From Nematostella vectensis (Eukaryota; Cnidaria; Anthozoa; Actiniaria; Edwardsiidae): a stretch of DNA of 64,000 nucleotides. The translations under genes were made by a program, and so were the position numbers. The notes below the pieces were generated by a model that was not told the DNA's origin, did no database searches, and saw only the letters and a list, made by a program, of their open reading frames with translations. The DNA lies in assembly GCF_932526225.1 (NCBI RefSeq), contig NC_064035.1, positions 5,083,501 through 5,147,500 on the forward strand, in the 5' to 3' direction. Positions within the stretch are counted from its first letter, which is position 1, and every line of letters begins with the position of its first letter. Shown here piece after piece: positions 50,193 through 61,100 of this stretch.

Positions 50193-53100
50193 ATGTTTGC
50201 ACGCGTTAGGTCACGTGGTCTGCGTACACAGGTGTCGAATGTCAGAAGCAAGCACGGCAGAGCCTTCAGTAATGGCGAGCAGCGGTATTCCAGGAGATTT
50301 GTGCTGACAACCGTTGTGACTGGATCCCTGTGTGGTGGTTGGGTTTTCAACACCCTAAAAGACCGTGTAATTATACCATACCAAATAACCACACCACACT
50401 ACGCCTAAATGTTTATTATTGTATCAGGTGCGGACCCAGTTCCAAGCATTATTACCTAACACGATACACCTCTTTTTCTCAAAATTTTTCTCTCATTTCT
50501 ATTTTTGCGTACTGCAGCTTTTTGAAGCCCGTGTTTTGAAGTAGAGTAATTGGTGCGCGCACCCCCCCCCCCCCCCCATTGGCGGCCAAAAAGTGGATCA
50601 TTTCTTATTAAGGAATCTTCAAATACGATTTTTCCATATGGTGCCTATGACTGCGCATCTCCAACCTCCCTCGGCCAATCCTGGGAACGCGCATGTATAG
50701 AGATTTTCTTTACATAATGAATGTGGGAAGGTAGCCCTCTTCTAAGGTTAATATTACTATCCATTCATTTCCACTCATAACAGTACCGCACCATCGACAT
50801 CAAGAGAGAATTCCATGTGCACGCTAGGGACTCCTCCTCGCCAAGCCGAACCTTCTCGCTGAGTGAAGTGGCCAGGCACACTGATTCAAGGAACGGCGTA
50901 TGGACTACTTACGAGGATGGTGTCTACGACTTGACCGACTTCATTGAGCAGCACCCGGGCGGCAAGAGGATGATCATGCTTGCTGCAGGTGAGGAGATTT
51001 GTGATGTCCATCATGATGGTGATAATAGGCCATTCCAGCTATAAAGGCCTGGCTAAACATTCAAACATGTTTGTCAAACATTGAATCGAACTCACGTGCG
51101 AGCATGTTTTGGGAGGTTGCTAAACACAAAAACATTTTCATAAAACATGTACGCGCGCACTTTTTATGAATACACGAGAGATAAAAGTGGCGCCCATGAG
51201 AATTTCAAGGTGTGCGATTGGATAAAGCACGAACGCGTGCAATGTTTCTCACCATGGGAACTTACCTCAACTGCCGGCATGCTGGGCGCGCATTCTGGTA
51301 GTTGAGGTAGGTTTTTATGGTTATGCGCGCGCAAACGTATAGCTGGAATGGGCTATAAAGATGCGGATAATCTTAAAGGGGCAGTATGACGAGGTTCTTA
51401 GTATATGTCCTCCAGCGCGGAAATGTAAAGATCGAGCGTTCAACTATCAGGTTCCAAACGCTCCAAGTAAAATATCGAGTTGAAGTATGTTTTGTTTAAA
51501 CCTGATACATCAAAAACTGGAAATCGACTCTGCCAAATTTTCGTCTTTAATAAGACTTCTTCAGGGCAGAGTCTGCCCATTATTCAGTTGGAATCGAACG
51601 ATTGAACGCTGTGATGTCACTTGTCCCCAAAATCAAGCTATGGGATGGGATGCCTCGCTCTGAGTCGCAAAAAAATCACAGCATGCACAGAGAGTGGGGT
51701 GAGGATTTAGCCAGAGAATTCAGCGCAATACGATTTACTTAATGAAAGTACCCCAAATTAGATAGGCTAGAGGTCTGTCGTGCTGAAACGTTGAATAAGC
51801 AAGCTAAAAAGTGGAAGGAGAGAGCCCTAAAACAGAAAGACTAAAACCAAGTAACAACTGTCTTGACTTTGTGAATTACCCAAAACAAGTTGCACGATGG
51901 AGAGTTAAGAATACGATCTTACGAGCTCAGAAGAACGATGGGAACCCAAATAATGTATATCTCAGTTGTGTGACACCATAGCTCAAGCAATGGGCGCCGA
52001 TTTTCGAAAGTTTTATACGGGCTTTATTGTCACTTTTTACAACTTTGCTGTTGGGGTTTTGAGCTAATTTTCACCAAGAGTATATCAAACGATGCTCTTT
52101 CTAATGAATGTAGCGAGAAGGCGTAATATTGTTATTGTTTCCAACTAATATTTGAAGACAAATTATGAAAAAATATATCTAAATAGCCACATAAAAAAAA
52201 CGGTATTCTTTATTGACCAAATTCTATCGGAAATGTCACAAACGCTTCTCCAAATTCACTTGGCGCTTTTACTAAGATGACAAACTGGCGCCTGACAGAG
52301 GCATTTTCATCAATTAGCGGTAATGACCATCGTCATCAATAACTATCATTGCTATCATCAAAGCTATATGATACTAATTATCATTTATTTCTATCATTAT
52401 TGTTATCAAGGGTCAAGGCTGGACCCGTACTGGAATATCCACGACTTTCACAAAAGGGAGGACATTGTGAAGATCCTTTCAGAGTTTCGCATAGGAAGCT
52501 TGATGAAGGAGGAAATAAAAGCAAGCACCCTGCTTAACCTCGACGACCCTTACTCCACGGACCCCAAGCGGCATCCTGCGCTTACAGTGTTTTGCAACAA
52601 GCCCTTCTTAGCGGAACCCCCTCTTGGACTACTCGGACACAGTCTTATCACCCCTACTGAAGTGTTTTATATTAGGAACCATATGCCGGTGCCGTTGATA
52701 AACAAAGATGGGTATAAACTTGAAATTTCGGCCAAAGGCGTAAGCACGAAGCTAACGTTTGAAGACCTCATACAGTTCAAGAAGCGTATAGTTGTAGCGA
52801 CCTTACAGTGCGCTGGTAATCGCTGCAACGAGATGGCTGCTGTTAACAGGGAGGACTTTGTGGACGTGGGGGGTGGCCCTGCTACTATATCCACTGCGCA
52901 GTGGGGAGGGGTGTTGCTTAGAGACGTTCTTGAGAGCGTTGGTATAACTGACAGTGTTGTCGAGCGAGAGGGTTACAAGCACGTCCGCTTGGAGGGTCTT
53001 GATCAAGATCTGTCTGGCACAAAGTACGAAGTGTCTATCCCCATCCACATTGCCATGTCACCCACAGGTGATGTCATGCTGGCCTATGAGATGAATGGTA

Positions 53101-54435
53101 AAGAGCTCCCCCGGGACCATGGGTATCCTGTGCGGTGTTTGGTCCCGGGGGTTGCGGGGGCAAGAAGTGTTAAGTGGCTTGGGAGAGTAAGTTTAAGTAA
53201 ACAGAAAAGTCAAAGCATGTGGCAACAAACGGCGTACAAGGGAGTGCCTCCATGTGCAAACCAGGTACTACCCCTCCCCCTCCAGGGAGTGCCTTTATAT
53301 GCAAACCAGGTACTACCCTTCCCCCTCCAGGGAGTGCCTTTATATGCAAACCAGGTACTACCCCTCCCCCTCCAGGGAGTGCCTTTATATGCAAACCAGG
53401 TACTACCCCTCCCCCTCCAGGGAGTACCTTCATGTGCAAACCAGGTACTACCCCTCCCCCTCCAGGGAGTGCCTTTATATGCAAACCAGGTATTACCCCT
53501 CCCCCTCCAGGGAGTGCCTCCATGTGCAAACCAGGTACTACCCCTCCCTCTCCAGGGAGTGCCTCCATATGCAAATCAGGTACTACCCCTCCCCCTCCAG
53601 GGAGTGCCTCCATATGCAAACCAGGTACTACCCCTCCCCCTCCAGGGAGTGCCTCCATATGCAAACCAGGTATTACCCCTCCCTCTCCAGGGAGTGCCTC
53701 CATATGCAAACCAGGTACTACCCCTCCCCCTCCAGGGAGTGCCTCCATATGCAAACCAGGTACTACCCCTCCCCCTCCAGGGAGTGCCTTCATATGCAAA
53801 CCAGGTACTACCCCTCCCCCTCCAGGAAGTGCCTTCATATGCAAACCAGGTACTACCCCTCCGCCAGCCCCCCATAAGGGGTGTCTCCTTGCGCAAACCA
53901 GGTATTACCCCTCTCCCTTAGGGAGTTTCTTCATACAAAAAATGTATAACCGAATCCCCAAGTTCCGTTTGTGTCAAATGAACGAGATAGTGCTTGCTTT
54001 TTTTCCCAGAAAACTGTGGATCTACAGGCAGCAGAAGATATCAACGAGCTACCAGTAACATCCGTCATATGCCATCCAGAGGAAGGGGAAACACTTCTCC
54101 GAGAGGAGGAGGAAGTCACTATCAGTGGCTACGCCTGGAGTGGTGGAGGGCGTGGCATCGTTAGAGTGGACGTCTCCCTGGATGGGGGTAAGACGTGGAA
54201 CACCGCCTCCCTGGACGGGGTCAAGCAGCCCTATGGGAAGGCCTGGGCGTGGTCACTGTGGGAGTTGACTGCCCCCCTCCCGGCACACGGCGACCGCATG
54301 GAGATCATCTGTAAGGCTGTGGACAGTTCTTTTAACGTGCAGCCGGACACAGTAGCACCGATATATAACTATAGGGGATATCTATGCAATGCATGGCATA
54401 GGGTCAATGTCACACTAGGAGAAAAACCCTTGTGA
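50193..54435 (+). CDS. SUOX: Sulfite oxidase (mitochondrial, molybdopterin and heme)
   Basis: It oxidises sulfite to sulfate in the mitochondrial intermembrane space, the last step of cysteine catabolism, passing electrons to cytochrome c. Four exons, 50193-50366, 50784-50988, 52411-53264 and 54010-54435, join in phase to 552 aa (human 545). Residues 1-58 give an Arg-rich presequence and a hydrophobic segment. The cytochrome b5 domain follows with HPGG and a second histidine in DFHKRED. The molybdenum domain has [11 protein letters not shown], whose Cys ligates Mo, plus [11 protein letters not shown] and SVKWLGRV. The dimerisation domain has [20 protein letters not shown] and ends NAWHRVNV. 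The third exon ends [10 protein letters not shown], exactly where a 45-bp minisatellite starts. If the first donor is skipped, the frame stays open for about 220 codons more. In vertebrates the matching residues are YKGFSPSVDWE, so this segment has diverged. Confidence 0.95.
50563..50577. repeat. Poly-C tract in SUOX intron 1
   Basis: An uninterrupted C run of about 15 to 16 bases. Confidence 0.85.
51030..51351. mobile_element. MITE in SUOX intron 2 (CCATTCCAGCTATA ends)
   Basis: The terminal inverted repeats CCATTCCAGCTATA / TATAGCTGGAATGG are exact over 14 bp and about 320 bp apart. The interior is palindrome-rich (AAACATGTTT, GCGCGCGC) with no coding capacity. Confidence 0.8.
51506..51570. 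repeat. Diverged foldback related to 16492-16563
   Basis: CTGGAAATCGACTCTGCC and a facing GGCAGAGTCTGCCC form short arms around a TTAATAAGACTTCTTCAG centre. Confidence 0.5.
53240..53935 (+). repeat. 45-bp exon-donor minisatellite in SUOX intron 3 (~14 copies plus remnants)
   Basis: The unit is GGAGTGCCTTTATATGCAAA plus CCAGGTACTACCCCTCCCCC plus TCCAG. Its first part is the last 24 nt of coding exon 3; the rest is donor (CAG|GTACTA) and a pyrimidine tract ending in CAG. Every unit thus holds both an acceptor-like and a donor-like site around a 24-nt mini-exon. Because 45 is a multiple of three, the array is open in several frames on both strands (15-residue repeat [15 protein letters not shown] in the gene frame). 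Divergence among copies is only a few percent. Confidence 0.95.
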
Positions 54436-55191
54436 CCCCACCTGGTCTTGAAAATAGACATTATTGGTATTTAGAAAGCATACATTATACCTTTTTCGGG
54501 TATTAGCGGTTCTCTCAATATTTTAAGACAAAGAAAATGACATAAAAGCAGAACATGACAAAAGGCGAAAAAACAGTTTGAAGTGAATTTCGAGGACACT
54601 TTCTGGTTTCTCATGAGGAAAGAGAACGCCTGAATTGACGTATCCAAAATAGGATTTTAAAGAATATAAATAACACTCAACACAAGCCACAACGGCAACG
54701 AACTTTCAAGTTTTTTTTATTATTTTACAAGTGATTGCAAGCATGGGAATACATGAGTACTTTTTATTCTTCAACGCTTTTTTTAGCCTTATTCCCATCG
54801 TTAGAAGGAAGATTCAGACAGAAATAATAAGATTTCCATATTATGTTTGCTAGTTTCCAAGGAAATATTAAAATACTGTATGGTCTCTCTTGTGATGAGG
54901 CGGTAGCCATACCCTACACACTGATCATTACCTTTTTCTGGGTGTGGGGGTGGGGGTAGGATGGAAAGTGTGTCCCCATTCCCGCAAGTCCCAAGTCCAA
55001 ATATATTCAATAGAAGCCGCACTCCCCCCCCCCCACCCCCAAGCTAACGAGCCTGAGTGCTTTACCTACAAACTAACCACTAAGAAATTAAACGATCTTT
55101 TCTTTGCTTATTTGTAAACTATTATCGAACTCGTTTATAATTAAGCGCTTAGCATAAAGGCACTTTTTCATCACGTTCTCCTAGTTGCCTA
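54436..55191. other. SUOX 3' flank / intergenic between convergent genes
   Basis: SUOX ends at 54435 and the minus-strand guanylate cyclase stop is at 55192-55194, so the two genes converge over about 750 bp. No further coding sequence is seen. Confidence 0.5.
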
Positions 55192-58100
55192 CTAACTTGC
55201 GTAGAATACATCAAGGGTCTGAACACGAGGTCCCGTCGTGGCCGCCATAGCATGTGGGAGGGGCTTCTTGTAACCCTCCTTCCCGATCAACCAGTATGTC
55301 TTCCAGTATCCGCGTCCCTAAACAAGCACGAATAACCAAACCCTATTAGCATCCACAAACACATCTTTTTTGTCATCACACAAAGTAGTTAATAGTGTGT
55401 AGCTTTTCTAACTGTTCAGCGGCGTAGCCAGGATTTTTAACAGGAGGTGGCCCAAAAGCGACCTTCAAGGCATTTTCTCCTGTATTTTAGATAGTGCCTC
55501 ATACATTTCTGTATTTTTGGCTGCTAGAAGGGGGGCGGCCCCCTAGCCCCCCCCCCCTGGCTACGCCCCTGCTGTTCGATTATTAAGCTTGAATTTAATG
55601 CATTTTTATTGCTTTTACTTGAAATGAGGATATGAAAGCTTCGATCCCCTTCCCCTTGCGACTCTAAAACAAATGAATAGGCGCCACGGGCGCTAAAACA
55701 GCCATTAACGGAAAGATTGTAAGTTTTCGAAGATATACCCGCCGATGTCCTTAAGAACCCTGTAGCAGTTCTCGCTCACGTGGGTCTTGAACGCTGTGAC
55801 AAAATTTATTTGTTACCTTTCAATACCATAAATTTGTTATTGAAAAGACAAAGAGTTAGGTGAAAAGTGCATGCCAGTACAATATGTTTACCTTGACCAG
55901 TACAATATGTTAACCTTGCCCAGTAAAATATGTTTACCTTGACCAGTACAATATATTTACCTTGACCAATACAATAAGTTTACTGTGGCCAGTACATTAT
56001 GTTTACCTTGGCCAAGTACAATGTTTACCTTGGCCAGTTGTTTCCATGCGAGATGCCACGTTTACTGTGTCACCAAACAGGCAAAACCTTGGCATGTGTA
56101 TCCCGACTACCGCAGCAACACACGGACCTAAGCAAGATTGAACCGTTGAATTAATACACACGGGAGCAACACGAAAACAGCAAAAGCAAAACAACAGCAA
56201 AAGTGGAGCAATCAGTACACACGGCAGCGACAGACGGACATAAGCAAGAGTGAAGCATTAATGCAATTAATGTACACGGCAGCAACATGTCTTGTTTGAC
56301 TCACCGCTGTGCAAACCGACTCGTAGCTGGAGCTTCATTTGTGGTCGATGGTGGACCTTGAAGTGGGTCATAAGGCTGAGGATATCGAGAGCCATCGTCG
56401 CGATCTCTCCTGCGTGGCGGATGCATATGCCATTCCTCACAGGTAGGCCAGACACCACGAGCAGGCAGTCGCCGATAGACTCCACCTTATACACGTCGTG
56501 GTTGGCCAGGATCTTGTCCAGAGCAATGTACAGGTCATTCAAAAGAGTTACGATCTGAAAGGCAAGATCATTCAGCAGGTAACCTGGAAGGCTAAGATAG
56601 GAATATGTCATCCAGGAGGAAGTTATCTTACTGTCATAAGAGTTTAGCAGGTATTTAGCAGATTAAAGGCTAAGATAGGAATAAGTGATATCATAAGATA
56701 GGAATAGGTCATTGAGGATAGGAAGGGGTGAGATCTAAAAGACAAGGGCAGATCTTTAGCAGGCCGATATTGGGTAAGGGGGGGGGAGCATGATACAGAA
56801 ACATCAATAAAATATTGCGGACACAGCCACGCCCTGAAAGGGATGTGCGAGGCGGCAGGCCAGGGCAGGGCATAGCAAAGGTGAAAGGGGTTGTGGATGT
56901 CTCACCTCCATGGGTGTGCTGTCCGAGGCAAGGTCCATAAAAGCGACAACGTCACTGAAGTAGATAGTAACCTCATCAAATAGCTCTGGGACGACGGACT
57001 TTCCACGCTTCAACTGGTCTGCCACGGAGCTGAAGTGCGAGAGAAATATATGACATAGTTGGCTGCAAGGATAACTTTCACTGTTAATAGGCTCCCATCC
57101 TATGAGATCCTATCAGATGCCTTAAAATGCAAACTGCCGTCAACAGTAGCCCTGAATTAGATACTAGTTCTTGCGGGCTAAATGTGGTACTGGTAATTAA
57201 AGGAATGGTAGTTAACAGCATTGGATCGAAACGACAATGGAACGATCAGCCAAACCACATGATAAGCACGTTACCTATTTCCTAGAATATATTCAAACAA
57301 ATCCAGACATATGCAAGATGAGTGTTTCTTACTCTGGTAACATTTTGTACAGCAGAGTATCTGTCTTCTTCTTTTCCTCCATAAGTTGCTGAGTTCGACC
57401 TCCACCAGTTCCTCGAGGTTATCCGCATGACGCTCAATCAGCGTGATCATGTTATCTATGATGTTCACATCCCTGAATAAGCAAAAAAGAGTTATGGGAA
57501 GACGTCATGCTTGAAAAGGAGTGGAAGTTAAGTAAAGATACGAGAGGAAATTGGGGAATAGGGGAGAAATTGGGTGTGATACAAAGAAGCCAGTATCTGT
57601 CGTCTGTGATCCAGTGTGCTCATGTTATGGATGATGATTATGGAGATCTAGATAATGAGGCATAAAAGATGTAGATAATGATGATGATGATTGTGGTGTT
57701 GGTAGTAGTGATAATGATGACGACTACGACGACGACGACGACGGAGGCGGCGGTGACGACGACGGGTGACAACAGAGGGTGACAGCGGCGGCGGTGGCGG
57801 CGGCGACGACGACGATGATGATGATGTGATGTACCTGCCTATGACCTTCTTCAGCCTGTCTAGAATCTTGCTAAAGTGTGGCCGCTTGTCCGGGTCCTCG
57901 TCCCAGAAGTGCTGCATCAGAGTGTGGATCTCCTGTTTGCGAGCCTCGAGGGGTACCACAGGTCTCATGCGGGGGGTCCCCATGCGCTGTCACCCGCTGA
58001 ACGACATCTGTACACCACGTGACAATAGACAAAATGGGGTTAGGAATAGTTGTTTTCACATGCTGAAAACAACTTATAAGATAAGGCTGGGTTAGGTTAG

Positions 58101-61100
58101 GGTTTAAGATCAAGGTTTAAACGAAGCCAATGGACTTAAGAGGATTAGACAAAAGCGGGTTAGGGTAGGGCAATAGTAAGCCCTTTAACATGCTGAACAA
58201 CAAGGATTAGACAAAAGCTAGTTAGGGTTGAACTTAGGGTAGGTGTTAGCGCTAAAAATAACATCTGTATGCCACGTTAGATAGGCTGCGGTTCGAAAAA
58301 GTGTCTTTTCTGTATAGTCGTGTTTTCGAAAAGCTCAAAGCGTCACTTGAGACGACATATCATGCTGATATTTTAATGCCGTAGTACCGTAATAATATGG
58401 ATCAAGATGGCGACAAGCCATCAGCGGTCCGTCATGGCGGCAGGACGTCCTTTTCCCAGCTCCGACGTATTTTTCGTCTTTTTGCTTGTAATTGTACATT
58501 TATCACCGCCAATTGGCCTAAATGTGGACAAGCAGTGTCAAGTACCGTACTGGGGCTCTGTCAGGACTTTTAATGTTTGCCGTGCGCGTTACTTCAAAGG
58601 GAGAGTCTCTTACTACAACTGCTCAACTTCGCCTTCATTCAACCTGTGCGAGCTGCGGATCACAAGGAGCGACAACGTTGAGTCGAACCATGGCTTTCCT
58701 GGGCATTCTCTCTCGGTGTTCTACCAAAATGCCAGGAGTCTGAAAGCCATTACTAGGGACACAGAAGGTAACGAGGCATTGGAGTGCAAATTGAATCGCC
58801 TACAGGACATAGTTTACTCCGCCGACTACGACCTCGTGGCGATTAGTGAAACTTGGTTAAACTCAAGCATTCTGGACATGGAGATTCTACCCCATGGCAA
58901 TGATATATTTTGCAAGGACAGAGAAACGCGTGAAGGCGGGGGAGTGCTGCTTGCCGCTAAATCCAGCATAGCCGTTAACCCGCTATCCCTTCCCGGATAG
59001 CCGTTAACCCACTATCCCTTCCCGCATAGCCGTTAACCCACTATCCCTTCCCGGATAGCCGTTAACCCGCTATCCCTTCCCGCATAGCCGTTAACCCGCT
59101 ATCCCTTCCCGGATAGCCGTTAACCCGCTATCCCTTCCCGCATAGCCGTTAACCCGCTATCCCTTCCCGCATAGCCGTTAACCCACTATCCCTTCCCGCA
59201 TAGCCGTTAACCCACTATCCCTTCCCGGATAGCCGTTAACCCGCTATCCCTTCCCGCATAGCCGTTAACCCACTATCCCTTCCCGCATAGCCGTTAACCC
59301 ACTATCCCTTCCCGGATAGCCGTTAACCCGCTATCCCTTCCCGGATAGCTGTTAACCCGCTATCCCTTCCCGGATAGCCGTTAACCCACTATCCCTTCCC
59401 GGATAGCCGTTAACCCGCTATCCCTTCCCGGATAGCCGTTAACCCGCTATCCCTTCCCGGATAGCCGTTAACCCACTATCCCTTCCCGGATAGCCGTTAA
59501 CCCACTATCCCTTCCCGCATAGCCGTTAACCCGCTATCCCTTCCCGGATAGCCGTTAACCCGCTATCCCTTCCCGCATAGCCGTTAACCCACTATCCCTT
59601 CCCGGATAGCCGTTAACCCACTATCCCTTCCCGGAGCTGTTGCAGCGGTTGATGTGAAACTGTCATCCAATAAGTTACTTCTGGTAGCAGTGTGCTACCG
59701 CGTTCCAGACGACGATTTCCTCGTCCCATTCACGTCATTAACAGGTTTGACGGGATCGAGAAAATACGCTGAGGTGCTTATTGTTGGCGATTTCAATTTC
59801 CCCAAGATTCATTGGGTTGAAGGATCTGGTTTTGTTAACAGTGACGTTGGAATTGAATGCGAGTTCGCCAATATTCTATCTAATGCATTTCTCTACCAGC
59901 TAGTCGAAGCTCCCACGCGGAAAGAAAATATTCTAGATCTAGTTCTAGTTAGCGATATAAATCTAGTGGATTCGGTTTTTGTGGAGGGAAACAATTGTTT
60001 ACCGTCCGATCACAAATGCATCTATTTTGATTTTCGCTGTTCCGCCAAGATAATAAATTCACCATCCAGATCTGTTTATGATTTTTAAAACGCTGACTTT
60101 GCGTCCCTTAGGAACCATCTATAAACAAACTGTTCTGCTATAGAATGGGACTCTCATAATGTGAACAATTCCCTCAGGTCTTGGAAGAGTGCGACGACGA
60201 CGACGGTGCCACACTGGAAAGGGTAACATTTGTCCGCGACCTTGGCGTCCAAGTGTCACAGGACCTCTCCTGGGGTGAACACACCCATAACGTCATCTCA
60301 AAAGCAAACAGGATGCTCGGCTTCCTCCGGCGGCACTGCTCAAACGGTCTCCCCCTCGATTTACAAAAGACGCTGTATGTCTCCCTTGTAAGATCGCACC
60401 TCACCTATGCTAGCCAGGTGTGGGCGCCAAGCCAGTTGGGGTCTCTCTACTGATGAGATCGCTAGAGAGAGTGCAGAGGAGAGCTACGCGCTACATGTTT
60501 CAAGGACTCGAACTGGACTATAAGCAGCGCCTTCTTAACCTCCTCCCTCTGTGCTATTTCCTTGAATACCTTGATCTGCTTTTCCTCTATCAATGTATCA
60601 AAGGCGAGATACACATAGACATCTCCAGTATCATCCAAGTTTCAAACTCTAGCACTCGTCGAGGTTCAACAGGATTAGACATTCGCTTGATCGCTTCGCG
60701 AACCTCTACCTTCCGCGAATCGTATTTTGTACGTGTTTGCCCTGCCTGGAATGCCCTCCCCCTGCAAATTAGATCGTCTGAGCGGACCTCCCTCTTCAAG
60801 TCCCGCCTGAAGTCACTACTGGCAACGCGCCTATCCGAAGTCTTCCACCCTGACGACATCCGGACATGGCGCATCTTATGTCCTATTTGTAGGCAGTGCA
60901 ACATTGATCCAGTTTGTCGCTGTTAAGTTAGAGTGTTGTTTTTATTTATGTAATGTTGACTATACTGCTGACCAACGGAGGCTGAGCCTGTAAGGGACCT
61001 CGAGTCCTGTTCTTTGCCTCCTACGGCCGTCATTACCGTGAATGCAATAAATAAAATAAAAATAAATAGCAAACGCTGCATCAGAAATCGCATATGTTCA

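Noticed and set aside
53170-53896. Long Gly/Pro-rich reading frames on both strands over the SUOX intron, resembling a repetitive secreted protein
   Set aside because: They are produced by the 45-bp minisatellite, which is open in several frames because its period is a multiple of three; there is no independent start, splice or domain support.
55739-55793. A continuous cyclase C-terminus through [10 protein letters not shown] in one exon
   Set aside because: The frame hits a stop soon after and a donor-like GG|GTATAT interrupts it; the true junction to the last exon ([13 protein letters not shown]) could not be resolved, so it is left as uncertain.
58060-58250. True interstitial telomere or chromosome-fusion scar
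   Set aside because: TTAGGG-like words are few, degenerate and interspersed with copies of local sequence; the evidence is too weak for a fusion claim.
58407-59000. A secreted or membrane protein beginning with a hydrophobic N-terminus
   Set aside because: The frame leads straight into LINE AP-endonuclease motifs ([16 protein letters not shown]), so it belongs to the retrotransposon.
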